From: an uncultured Campylobacter sp.
GTDB lineage: Bacteria > Campylobacterota > Campylobacteria > Campylobacterales > Campylobacteraceae
Assembly: GCF_938041645.1 (NCBI RefSeq)
Contig: NZ_CALIST010000022.1
Location: 1-64,000 of the forward strand
Direction: 5' to 3'
DNA: 64,000 nt
Shown in pieces: positions 43,029 to 49,986 of the stretch. A program made the position numbers and the translations under genes. Within the stretch, counting starts at the first letter, position 1. Each line of letters starts with the position of its first letter. The notes beneath the pieces were generated by a model. The model did no database searches, was not told the DNA's origin, and saw only the letters and a list, made by a program, of their open reading frames with translations.

Positions 43029-43500
43029 AGTACGCTCCTTGCATCTTTCGCAGAGCGATAATCACGTCCGTGGCTTCCTGGCGGCTGAGATACCATAGGC
43101 AAAATACCAGCCTACCGGTTATTCTCTCGATAAAAAGTCGCAACGCAAGCCCCGTTTTCACTCTTGCGATCCTATTCCAAATACCCACGATAGTATCAAG
43201 CTGTTTTTGCGTAGCCTTTAGGGGGTCTTTCTTAGCGATTTCCCTTGGCACTCCGCCCGTTTGCGCGGTGGTATCTTTAGCGCCGTTTCGCCTGAATTTG
43301 GGCTCAAATTTGCTTTTATAACCGACTACTTCCAAAACCTTTCTGAGCTCATCGATATTGAGATCTTTCAGGCTATCTTTGCCGAATTCGGCCCGTAGAT
43401 ACACTTTGCGGCACTCATCATCCACGAAATAGTTATGCTTGAGCGTGTGGATCATTTTGATGTAGTATTTTTTTAGCTCGTCTTTCTTATTTATCTTCAT
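43015..43500 (-). CDS. GemA-like regulatory protein (Mu gp16, DUF1018)
   Basis: The 161-residue product (YYIKMIHTLKHNYFVDDECR, KVYLRAEFGKDSLKDLNIDE, KATQKQLDTIVGIWNRIA, RITGRLVFCLWYLSRQEATD) matches the GemA family, which modulates host gene expression and DNA relaxation during Mu growth. It overlaps its neighbours on both sides. Confidence 0.88.
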   Translation of the reverse strand: MKINKKDELKKYYIKMIHTLKHNYFVDDECRKVYLRAEFGKDSLKDLNIDELRKVLEVVGYKSKFEPKFRRNGAKDTTAQTGGVPREIAKKDPLKATQKQLDTIVGIWNRIARVKTGLALRLFIERITGRLVFCLWYLSRQEATDVIIALRKMQGAYFDNK

Positions 43501-44458
43501 CGAAAAGCCCCCTATTAGCCTTAGTTGTAATAGTTGTATCGGTTGTAGCCGGTGGCCTGCAACTATATATTACGCTCTTGCCAGCCTTGCGGCTATACCA
43601 CAATTTGCCGTCAAATTTATCCAAGCAATCGCGGGCGGTTTTATCGTCCTTTGCATAGCCGGCGCTACCGAGAAGCTCGGTTTTATTTAGCTCCCCAAGC
43701 TCCAGCGCGCGCCTGATCTCAGCGGTAAAGCCGAGCTCGTATTCGCTCATCCTCGCAAGCTGCAGATCAAGCTCTTTTAGCTGCAAACTTGCTAGATCCA
43801 CGCAAAAGCCGCCGTCTTTTACCCCCGCGCGCTCTTTTGCTACTTCGCATAAAAAATTTAGCTCGTTTTGCTGGCTGGGGCGCTTGATGAGATGATACAT
43901 TACATCGAGCGAATTTCTGATATGGTTGCTGCCTTGGTAGTTGCGCCCATCCTTATTTGAGTGATGCAGAATCAAGATCGTAGCGCCGGCTTCGCGCAAA
44001 TTTTTAAGTGCTGCAAATAGCCTATTTACGCGGTTATCGTTATTTATATCCACGAAATCGCGCAGGCTATCAAGTATGAAAACGCAGCCCTCATACGCTT
44101 TGCCGATCGCGTTTTGTTCCAGCTTCATCACGAGCTCGAAGCCGTCCATTTCGATACTTGAGCGCTGAATGTAGCTGAGATTTGGAAAGCGATTTATGAG
44201 GAGTCGGTCTACTCCGCGCTGCTTTAGTACTCCGACGGGATTATCGTAATCAATGAAAAACACTCTCTGGCTTTCCTCGCAGAGCCTTTTAGCTAGCGCG
44301 AATGCCATGTAGCTTTTGCCTGTGCCGCCGTCAGCATAAATCAACGTAATAAGTCGCTTAACCAAAAAATCCTCTATCAAAAATTCGATTTTCTCGTTAA
44401 AGCTTTCACTTTTTAGACTCGAGCTTTGTAAAAAGTCGAATATATCGTTTTCGTTCAT
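43487..44458 (-). CDS. RepA-like AAA ATPase
   Basis: The 323-residue protein has a RecA/RepA-type ATPase core: Walker A IYADGGTGKSYMAFALAK (about residues 40-57), Walker B GCVFILDSLRDFVD, and ILILHHSNKDGRN, ending in a small wing-like domain (LNKTELLGSAGYAKDDKTAR). It is likely a replicative helicase-type enzyme. Its presence is unusual for Mu itself, which borrows host replication. Confidence 0.85.
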   Translation of the reverse strand: MNENDIFDFLQSSSLKSESFNEKIEFLIEDFLVKRLITLIYADGGTGKSYMAFALAKRLCEESQRVFFIDYDNPVGVLKQRGVDRLLINRFPNLSYIQRSSIEMDGFELVMKLEQNAIGKAYEGCVFILDSLRDFVDINNDNRVNRLFAALKNLREAGATILILHHSNKDGRNYQGSNHIRNSLDVMYHLIKRPSQQNELNFLCEVAKERAGVKDGGFCVDLASLQLKELDLQLARMSEYELGFTAEIRRALELGELNKTELLGSAGYAKDDKTARDCLDKFDGKLWYSRKAGKSVIYSCRPPATTDTTITTKANRGLFDEDK

Positions 44459-44475
44459 ATCGGTGTCCGTCTTTC

Positions 44476-44562
44476 TTAATCTTTCAGTATTATTAGCGCT
44501 ACTATCGCCGTGATGCTAAGTGTGATAAATATCGTGCTCTCAAATATCAAAAAGAGCTGCAT
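44476..44562 (-). CDS. 28-residue membrane peptide
   Basis: The ATG at 44562 overlaps the TAA of the YopX gene as TAATG, so it is translationally coupled. The product MQLFLIFESTIFITLSITAI, then VALIILKD, is one membrane helix. It fills most of the gap before the AAA ATPase gene. Too short for confident family assignment; function unknown. Confidence 0.5.
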   Translation of the reverse strand: MQLFLIFESTIFITLSITAIVALIILKD

Positions 44563-44981
44563 TATTTAATCTCCAAATTTGGGTTCTCGTAGATGTTCCC
44601 GACAATCTCAAACTCATCTGAAGCGTTTTTGAATTCCTTAGTAATTGGATAATCCGGGTTTATTTTGCTTAAGTCGTGCATATAAAATCCGCAATCAAAG
44701 CAAATTTTATAAGTGCGCAATCCCCATCTAACGAAGAAGCCCGTATAAATTTCCATGCCGTTTTTGTCATTTACACCTGTATATTGCATTAGCTCGATTT
44801 TACGGAAAGAAACCTCGAAGCAGGTTTGCTCTTTTTCGCTCCAAAGCGTAGCTATTTCATTCGCGAAATTTAGATCCATTACTTCATATATTCCTTTTGG
44901 AATTTTCTCATATCCAAGCGTTATTCCGTTTGCCAGTCTCTGACTGCAACGCAAAAATACCTTAAATTTAATCTCTCTCAT
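44562..44981 (-). CDS. YopX-family phage protein
   Basis: The 139-residue product carries the YopX pattern: N-terminal MREIKFKVFLRCSQRL, central IELMQYTGVNDKNGMEIYTG (family consensus LMQYTGLKDKNGKEIYEGD), and C-terminal FEIVGNIYENPNL. Common in phage early regions; function not known. Confidence 0.9.
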   Translation of the reverse strand: MREIKFKVFLRCSQRLANGITLGYEKIPKGIYEVMDLNFANEIATLWSEKEQTCFEVSFRKIELMQYTGVNDKNGMEIYTGFFVRWGLRTYKICFDCGFYMHDLSKINPDYPITKEFKNASDEFEIVGNIYENPNLEIK

Positions 44982-44991
44982 CGCCTATCCT

Positions 44992-45783
44992 CTAAATTTT
45001 ACAGAAGCAATCTTTCAGAGGCTCATCGCCAAACGCCAAAGAGCCTTGCTTATCTATGCGGCTAAATTCTGCCTCCATATCCGCGCAGGTTAAATTCCCT
45101 GCAAACCACGATGTATTAAGCACGTGCTCGCCGCTATCTTGCATAGCCAAAAGCTCAGCTTCGATCCGCTTCATATACTCCCATTCGGGCTTGAAATTTT
45201 TCCATACTTGATAGAAGGCACGCTTTGACTGTGCAGGACAAAAATAGCAGCCCGTGCAGCTGAAGTATCGATATAGCGGGTTTTCCATCTCACGCTCTTT
45301 CAGATACGCCGTGCAGTCTGCTTCGCTCATATTGTAGTCGTCGATGAGCGGATACAAAAACTCATTGCCGTCCATTCTGCGACGGGTTTCGTCTGTGGTG
45401 TAGCCGATATAGATCTTATACTCGTCAAAGCTCTGGGCCTTGAGCCAACGCTCGAATGGCGCAACTTTCGCCTCTCTCCGCCACGCACAAAAGCCCTGCG
45501 TCTGCGGAGCCGGCAGACCCCTAATAGCACCTTTATTTTCGCCTCTGCTTATGCGTCCAAAAACGCACTCCTCAAAGCTCATCGCAGGTCTTAGTATCGT
45601 GATCTCCTTGCCGTAGCGCGCCTTGAAATACTCGCCGAGCTTGGCGATGTATTCATACATAGCCGCAAATTCGTGCAAAGTATCATAAAAAACGATATGA
45701 TCGAGCGGCTTTTTGTCGCGCAGTAACAAATCTAGCATCGCCGTACTATCCTTGCCGCCCGAAAGCGTTGCGATATGGGTCAT
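44992..45783 (-). CDS. PAPS reductase-like (PP-loop) protein
   Basis: The 263-residue protein starts with the PP-loop (MTHIATLSGGKDSTAMLDLL) that binds ATP, then CAWRREAKVAPFERWLK, and a later cysteine cluster (YFSCTGCYFCPAQSKR) with further C-terminal cysteines. The family comprises phage-coded phosphoadenosine phosphosulfate reductase-like enzymes. They often lack the reductase catalytic tail and may act on nucleotides or DNA (compare DndC). Substrate unknown. It has no linked dnd genes. Confidence 0.83.
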   Translation of the reverse strand: MTHIATLSGGKDSTAMLDLLLRDKKPLDHIVFYDTLHEFAAMYEYIAKLGEYFKARYGKEITILRPAMSFEECVFGRISRGENKGAIRGLPAPQTQGFCAWRREAKVAPFERWLKAQSFDEYKIYIGYTTDETRRRMDGNEFLYPLIDDYNMSEADCTAYLKEREMENPLYRYFSCTGCYFCPAQSKRAFYQVWKNFKPEWEYMKRIEAELLAMQDSGEHVLNTSWFAGNLTCADMEAEFSRIDKQGSLAFGDEPLKDCFCKI

Positions 45784-45840
45784 CCTTTTCCTTTAAATTT
45801 AAACTCTTTAACAAGCCTTTTAACCAGCTTTAAAGACTTG

Positions 45841-45863
45841 TTAAAGGGCTTAAAGCCCTTTAA
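45841..45863 (-). terminator. Palindromic hairpin TTAAAGGGCT/AGCCCTTTAA
   Basis: A perfect 10-bp stem with a three-base loop lies in the gap between the 45866 gene and the PAPS reductase-like gene, preceded by several CTTTAA units (45792-45836). Same core as the hairpin after the capsid gene. Terminator, attenuator or protein-binding site. Confidence 0.55.
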
Positions 45864-45865
45864 AA

Positions 45866-46351
45866 TTATTTATTTGCCAGCCTAAACCCAAGCGCGTAAA
45901 GAGGAGTAGCAGTCGAAGGATCTTTAAGATATTCTTTTAGCGCTTCTTTCGTATATCTGCGAGGCGTTGTGTTCCACTTGCCATCAGATTCTTGGTACTC
46001 CCAAAACCAAAGGACGTCATCTGACTTGATGAAATTGCTATTGAGGTATTCTTCATCAAAGCAAACTTTTATACCGCTTTCGATTTCGAGCGTGAATTTA
46101 TCGGTTATTTTAATTATTTGGTGGATATCGCATCTTCCAAGAGGTTTGCATCCATACTCTAGCCTAACGAGCACGTCACCTATTTTGAATTTCGGCTGTT
46201 TTTCTTTTGGCTTGATACGAAGCTTAAAATTTTCCCAAACCCAAAATGGATATTTTATTTCCTTCCAGTCCTCTTTTTCGTTTTCCTTTATTTCTATCTC
46301 CTCACCTCTCTCGTAGGCTTGCATAATCTCGATCATTTCTGTCCTCGTCAT
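45866..46351 (-). CDS. Phage protein of unknown function
   Basis: About 161 residues from MTRTEMIEIMQAYERGEEIE, with GGGAGA eight bases upstream (a further in-frame ATG is at 46366). It begins with a helix followed by an acidic stretch (EIKENEKEDW), then a beta-rich KPKFKIGDVLVRLEYGCKP region and aromatic VLWFWEYQESDGKWNTTP. This design (EWx...I..P...G... regions) is frequent in phage early proteins of unknown role. Confidence 0.65.
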   Translation of the reverse strand: MTRTEMIEIMQAYERGEEIEIKENEKEDWKEIKYPFWVWENFKLRIKPKEKQPKFKIGDVLVRLEYGCKPLGRCDIHQIIKITDKFTLEIESGIKVCFDEEYLNSNFIKSDDVLWFWEYQESDGKWNTTPRRYTKEALKEYLKDPSTATPLYALGFRLANK

Positions 46352-46378
46352 TTTATATTCTCCCATTAGACATTTTTA

Positions 46379-46399
46379 TAAAGGGCTTAACGCCCTTTA
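46379..46399 (-). terminator. Hairpin TAAAGGGC/GCCCTTTA at the end of a small gene
   Basis: An 8-bp perfect stem with five-base loop overlaps the stop codon of the 46387 gene. It shares the AAAGGGCT core with hairpins at 36193 and 45841. Confidence 0.5.
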
Positions 46400-46530
46400 A
46401 CAAAGTTTTGGAGCTTTGCTCTTCTTACGTATCTAGGCAAAAGCCTATTTTTATTATCTCTTGAGCCTTTAAATTTGCTCCAGTATATTTGAAACATGCT
46501 CTCTTTTGAAGTTAGCGAGTCGTTTTTCAT
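46387..46530 (-). CDS. 47-residue basic protein
   Basis: From the ATG at 46530, preceded by AAGGATAGC, the frame encodes MKNDSLTSKESMFQIYWSKF, a basic stretch (KGSRDNKNRLLPRYVRRAKL) and stops within the hairpin at 46387. It lies 12 bases after gam. Basic and small, possibly nucleic-acid binding; no family recognised. Confidence 0.5.
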   Translation of the reverse strand: MKNDSLTSKESMFQIYWSKFKGSRDNKNRLLPRYVRRAKLQNFVKGR

Positions 46531-46542
46531 CTGCTATCCTTT

Positions 46543-47031
46543 TTAGACATTTGCGCTTTGCAAATTCTCTATCTTAGTCTCTATGCGGAAGTTATCTTTT
46601 ACCGTGCGCTTTAGACCTAGTTTAACGAGGCTTGCGTCATCAAGCTCGCAGATCGCGTCTTTGTTTATAGTCTCTTCGTAGGATATGCAATCATCAAGCT
46701 TATAGCTCTTTAACGCTTTGATGAGCTTCTCGACCTTTTCTTTGATGCGCGGCAAGCTTACGCTTTTACTGAGCTTATAGCCTATCTTACCGAAGGTGAA
46801 ATCCCTACTGCGCTTTTCGGCGAATTCTGCTTTATTACTCTCACAAAATGCGGTGATTTGAGCTTCGATATATTTCTTTTCGCTGTCCAGCTTCTCGACC
46901 CGGGCTTTTTGCGCGTCCTTGATCTCGTTGCACTTTAGCGTTATTTCGCCATTAATATCAGCTAATGCCACCTCAAGCTCACATACTCGCTTTAGCGCGT
47001 TATCGACATCTGCAAAATTATTTATCTGCAT
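46543..47031 (-). CDS. gam: Mu Gam-like host-nuclease inhibitor
   Basis: The 162-residue protein has the Gam coiled coil (VDNALKRVCELEVALADING, KKYIEAQITAFCESNKAEFA) and the C-terminal FTFGKIGYKLSKSVSLPR. Gam, related to Ku, binds DNA ends and protects them from exonucleases. It overlaps the upstream gene by 14 bp. Confidence 0.9.
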   Translation of the reverse strand: MQINNFADVDNALKRVCELEVALADINGEITLKCNEIKDAQKARVEKLDSEKKYIEAQITAFCESNKAEFAEKRSRDFTFGKIGYKLSKSVSLPRIKEKVEKLIKALKSYKLDDCISYEETINKDAICELDDASLVKLGLKRTVKDNFRIETKIENLQSANV

Positions 47032-47434
47032 CTTTTTCTCCTTCTTTTAAATTTTTGATTTTTTCAAGCATGCTTTTATAGGCATGTATTGAACCGTCCA
47101 TTCGCATTTGAATGAGTGCTATTCGCATTTGAATGAATGCTAACGGAGCATTCGAAAAGACATCCGCGGGCTCGTAATGATATCGCTCGTCCGCCTCGAT
47201 TTCCGCTATCTCGCCTTTCACGAATTTTTCAAGTTCACCAATCGTCTCTTCTTCCTCTGCTTTGAGACTATTTAGGATTTTACCGGCCGTCTCTATGGTG
47301 GCATCTGCTGCCGCCTGTGCTACTGCAAGCACAGGATCATCATCGTATGGCGGCTCTACTCTAGCGCTAGCGTAGCCGTGGCTGAGTTCTGCTTCATTTA
47401 TCATGCGCCATATAAGCTTTTTTGTTGCTTCCAT
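47018..47434 (-). CDS. Phage early protein with a short internal duplication
   Basis: The 138-residue acidic protein (MEATKKLIWRMINEAELSHG) has no recognised domain. A 21-bp tandem duplication (47100-47120 and 47121-47141, one mismatch) yields the doubled peptide FIQMRIALIQMRM. It overlaps gam by 14 bp and a small upstream gene by 34 bp. Confidence 0.65.
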   Translation of the reverse strand: MEATKKLIWRMINEAELSHGYASARVEPPYDDDPVLAVAQAAADATIETAGKILNSLKAEEEETIGELEKFVKGEIAEIEADERYHYEPADVFSNAPLAFIQMRIALIQMRMDGSIHAYKSMLEKIKNLKEGEKDADK

Positions 47435-47562
47435 ATCTTTTCCTTTCTAAAAATTTTAAATCTTTTGGCTAGTCCGTATTTTATGACGTAGCCGTATCGT
47501 AGGCAGATCGGAAGGTTATTTTTATTCTTCTTTACGATCCGCACCGCATGCCTTTCACTCAT
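47401..47562 (-). CDS. 53-residue basic protein
   Basis: The ATG at 47562 lies within the last codons of the upstream gene (GATGAGTGA), which suggests coupling. The product MSERHAVRIVKKNKNNLPIC, then LRYGYVIKYGLAKRFKIFRK, is strongly basic and ends inside the next gene. Without it, 47435-47554 would be empty. Moderate support only. Confidence 0.4.
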   Translation of the reverse strand: MSERHAVRIVKKNKNNLPICLRYGYVIKYGLAKRFKIFRKEKIWKQQKSLYGA

Positions 47563-47908
47563 CGAAAAGACTAAATTTCAGCTCCCTTACGCCGAGCTTT
47601 TTTGCAAGCTCTCGCTCGTATGCCATGCCCTTGCTATTTTCGCTGCCTTCGCAGGCAAAAAAGTAGTAGTAGCTGCATACCGAGAGGAGCTCCTCGCAGT
47701 TTTTCATTATACGATCTCGCTCCAGCTCGCTATACACCCCCATCCATGCAAGCACGGGCGAGATGGGCTCGTAGCCGTTGGCGCGCACGATGGCGCAGGC
47801 CTGCTCGGCAAGCTTGCGCGCGTAGTAGTCGCGGTCTCGATCATGCTTGCATTTGATACTTGCATACGGCGAGCTTACGAAACAAAGCCTTGCCGTTCGT
47901 TTGTCCAT
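47555..47908 (-). CDS. Nucleoside deoxyribosyltransferase-like phage protein (DUF4406-type)
   Basis: The 117-residue product (RLCFVSSPYASIKCKHDRDR, AYARKLAEQAC region, YEPISPVLAWMGV, SYYYFFACEGSENSKGMAYE) has the Rossmann-like pattern of DUF4406/2-deoxyribosyltransferase-like proteins (xxPSYxG start, GMxxE near the end). It may modify nucleotides; activity not shown. Confidence 0.7.
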   Translation of the reverse strand: MDKRTARLCFVSSPYASIKCKHDRDRDYYARKLAEQACAIVRANGYEPISPVLAWMGVYSELERDRIMKNCEELLSVCSYYYFFACEGSENSKGMAYERELAKKLGVRELKFSLFDE

Positions 47909-47983
47909 TATCTTTTGCTCCTTTGTTTTAAAATTTAAGCTTTAGCGCTTATATAGGCTCTTGCAAAAAGAGCCCGATAAAAG

Positions 47984-48292
47984 CTACGCCTCTCTTAGAT
48001 ATCTTAAAATTTTCTCAATATAAGGATCTGCCGCCATCGTCTCATCGGCGCAGATGTGAAGCCTACCGAAGCTCGCAATTTCCGCGCAGGGCTTTTTAGA
48101 GCCATAACAGAAGCTCACGTAAAATGCCCAGCCCTTTACAAGCTGCCCGCCCTTTATTTCATCGCGACGCACCGAGCGCAGACCTACGCTTACCATAGCA
48201 GGCACGGCGGCGCTCATCTTTGCATGTAGTTCGCGAAGTGAGCTCGCGCTGTAGTTTTCGACGCTTAGATTGATTAGATCCTTTAGCTTCAA
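47984..48292 (-). CDS. Phage protein of unknown function
   Basis: About 102 residues starting with TTG at 48292 (KLKLKDLINLSVENY), preceded by AAGGGG and overlapping the upstream stop as TTGA. An ATG at 48343 would be an alternative inside the preceding gene. The protein has a helical start and a beta-rich end (WAFYVSFCYGSKKPCAEIAS). No family recognised. Confidence 0.6.
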   Translation of the reverse strand: MKLKDLINLSVENYSASSLRELHAKMSAAVPAMVSVGLRSVRRDEIKGGQLVKGWAFYVSFCYGSKKPCAEIASFGRLHICADETMAADPYIEKILRYLREA

Positions 48293-48546
48293 CTTTTTGT
48301 CCCCTTTAACGTCCAACCGCTGCCGAGCCTTTGAGCTCTGCATTTTTCTATCTCTGCGATCGTCTCAAATATCGCCATCCACTTCCCACGATTTCTAGGG
48401 TGCTTGAGTTTCGCAAGTGCCGCCCGCTCTATGGCAGCTACGCGCTCTACGCTGATGCCGAATATCGCCGCAAGCTCTTTATAGCTCGTCTCGGCATCAT
48501 CTCTTAGCTCTCTCGCGCTTTCGCGCCTACTTAGTGCGGCTACCAT
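48289..48546 (-). CDS. Sigma-70 region 4-like helix-turn-helix protein
   Basis: About 85 residues from MVAALSRRESARELRDDAET. The central stretch SYKELAAIFGISVERVAAIE, then RAALAKLKHP, closely follows the region 4 helix-turn-helix of sigma factors (EIAxxLGISxxRVxxIExxALxKL). It likely binds DNA or RNA polymerase in early regulation. RBS-like AGAGAAGAAAG precedes the ATG. Confidence 0.7.
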   Translation of the reverse strand: MVAALSRRESARELRDDAETSYKELAAIFGISVERVAAIERAALAKLKHPRNRGKWMAIFETIAEIEKCRAQRLGSGWTLKGTKS

Positions 48547-48691
48547 CTTTCTTCTCTTCAAAGAGTACGCGCTGCTTGTGCTCGCCCACTTTACCAATAT
48601 TGAAGCTCTCGACCGGGCGCAGGTAGCCCATCACGCGAGTATAGACGATGCACTTGGTGCGTTTTGCTTCAAGCTCTTTTGGAAATTTCAT
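48527..48691 (-). CDS. Short NrdD C-terminus-like protein (54 aa)
   Basis: The product MKFPKELEAKRTKCIVYTRV, then MGYLRPVESFNIGKVGEHKQ, matches the end of anaerobic ribonucleotide reductase NrdD (CxVYSRVxGYLRPVxxWNxGKxxE). It has no room for a catalytic domain, so it is a stand-alone peptide with that module. An AAAGGATG precedes the ATG at 48691. It overlaps the sigma-like gene by 20 bp. Confidence 0.7.
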   Translation of the reverse strand: MKFPKELEAKRTKCIVYTRVMGYLRPVESFNIGKVGEHKQRVLFEEKKDGSRTK

Positions 48692-48754
48692 ACTTCATCC
48701 TTTAAATTTGACTTTATAAGACGCCCGCACGGGGCGCCATTTAAAATCAAAGTC

Positions 48755-48943
48755 TTAGCTCCAGATTGTTCCGAATCCGCGGCGGAAGTGCGGCACCGGC
48801 ACCGCTATGCTCTCACGTCGTCTCCTCTTTGAGATCCAACCTCGCGGGGTGTGAAATAGAATGAATGAGTGCGCGATGATGATCTCGTCTTTGCAAGCTT
48901 TTAGATCGCTCATTTTCATATTTGTATCTTTTGAAATTTTCAT
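48755..48943 (-). CDS. 62-residue phage protein
   Basis: MKISKDTNMKMSDLKACKDE is followed by IIIAHSFILFHTPRGWISKR and an Arg-rich RRRRE segment. A strong AAGGAG lies seven bases upstream of the ATG. No family recognised; it is the first gene after the MuB homologue. Confidence 0.6.
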   Translation of the reverse strand: MKISKDTNMKMSDLKACKDEIIIAHSFILFHTPRGWISKRRRRESIAVPVPHFRRGFGTIWS

Positions 48944-48971
48944 TTTTTACTCCTTACAACCATTACAACTA

Positions 48972-49901
48972 TTACAACAAAAGCATCTTCGTAGCTTCTT
49001 TTACTACGTCTTCGTTTATCGTGCCGCCGCCGTATTCGCAAAGCATCTTCGAGCGCCTTAAAAGCTTTTCGGTTTTTCTGAAATTTCCCTTTGCAAGCCT
49101 TTGTATCAGCCCTACACAGTCCCTATCTTCTACGCCGAAGCTTTTGCAAACCTCTTTCAGATCATCTGATATGATCTGATTATCGTCGTTCAGATAGCTC
49201 AAGCCGCCCAATATCCATTTGTTACCGACGCGTGAGCTGAGCTGCTCTAAAGCGTCGCCGCTTCGCGAAGAGGTCAAATTTAGCTGCAATTTGTTTGTGC
49301 CGACAAGCACTAGCGGCGCACGGCTAAAATCGTGCATCCTTCTTAGGCTCTCCAGTGCACGATACGGAAGGTGCTCAGCCTCGTCTATGATGATCGTTTT
49401 ACTGAGCTTTTTAAGCTCGGCCGCACTACGACGGATCAGATCATCGATGCACCCCTTGCTCTCTATCCCAAGCTCGCCGGCTAAAATTTTAAAAAGGCTC
49501 TTTGCCGACGTATTGATCGTAGCTTCAATCAGGATACTATCGGGGTGCGTACGGACGTATTCCCTAATAGCTCTCGTCTTACCGCTACCCGCCGCTCCGC
49601 TAATCATTGCCATATCGCGATCTTTTACCGCCCAGCTTATGACTGCATGGATGCTTTTTGCATCGCGGGTTTTGATGAAAGGCAGCTCGTCTTGCAAAAC
49701 ATCGACTTTTTTGATAAAATTGTCAATGTAGTTTTTTGCGGGTCCTTCTACTTTGTGTGCATATTTGTAGGAGGATCCCTCCTTAATATATCCCGAAATA
49801 TACGCGGGATTAATCCCCAAAAGCTTTGCGAATTTGTTTTGGCTCATACCGCTTTTTTCGTTTTCTTTGATGAACCGCACTATGTCGTTTGCCAGCTTCA
49901 T
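48972..49901 (-). CDS. MuB-like transposition ATPase
   Basis: The 309-residue protein has an N-terminal helix-turn-helix (MSQNKFAKLLGINPAYISGY, residues about 19-38) and an AAA core with Walker A GAAGSGKT (102-109) and Walker B TIIIDEAEHL (169-178). It selects target DNA, stimulates MuA and gives target immunity. It follows the transposase in the usual A-B order. Confidence 0.93.
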   Translation of the reverse strand: MKLANDIVRFIKENEKSGMSQNKFAKLLGINPAYISGYIKEGSSYKYAHKVEGPAKNYIDNFIKKVDVLQDELPFIKTRDAKSIHAVISWAVKDRDMAMISGAAGSGKTRAIREYVRTHPDSILIEATINTSAKSLFKILAGELGIESKGCIDDLIRRSAAELKKLSKTIIIDEAEHLPYRALESLRRMHDFSRAPLVLVGTNKLQLNLTSSRSGDALEQLSSRVGNKWILGGLSYLNDDNQIISDDLKEVCKSFGVEDRDCVGLIQRLAKGNFRKTEKLLRRSKMLCEYGGGTINEDVVKEATKMLLL

Positions 49902-49954
49902 TTTTTATCCTTTCTCTTAAATTTAGAGCCTTTAAAATCCGTTTAAAGCCCTTT

Positions 49955-49979
49955 AAAAAGCACTTTTAAAATGCTTTTT
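49955..49979 (-). terminator. Hairpin between the transposase and MuB genes
   Basis: AAAAAGCA (49955-49962) pairs with TGCTTTTT (49972-49979) around an A/T loop, in the 85-bp gap. It may attenuate transcription past the transposase. A GTTTAAAGCCCTTTAAA-type unit lies just upstream in + coordinates (49941-49957). Confidence 0.45.
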
Positions 49980-49986
49980 GAAAAGC

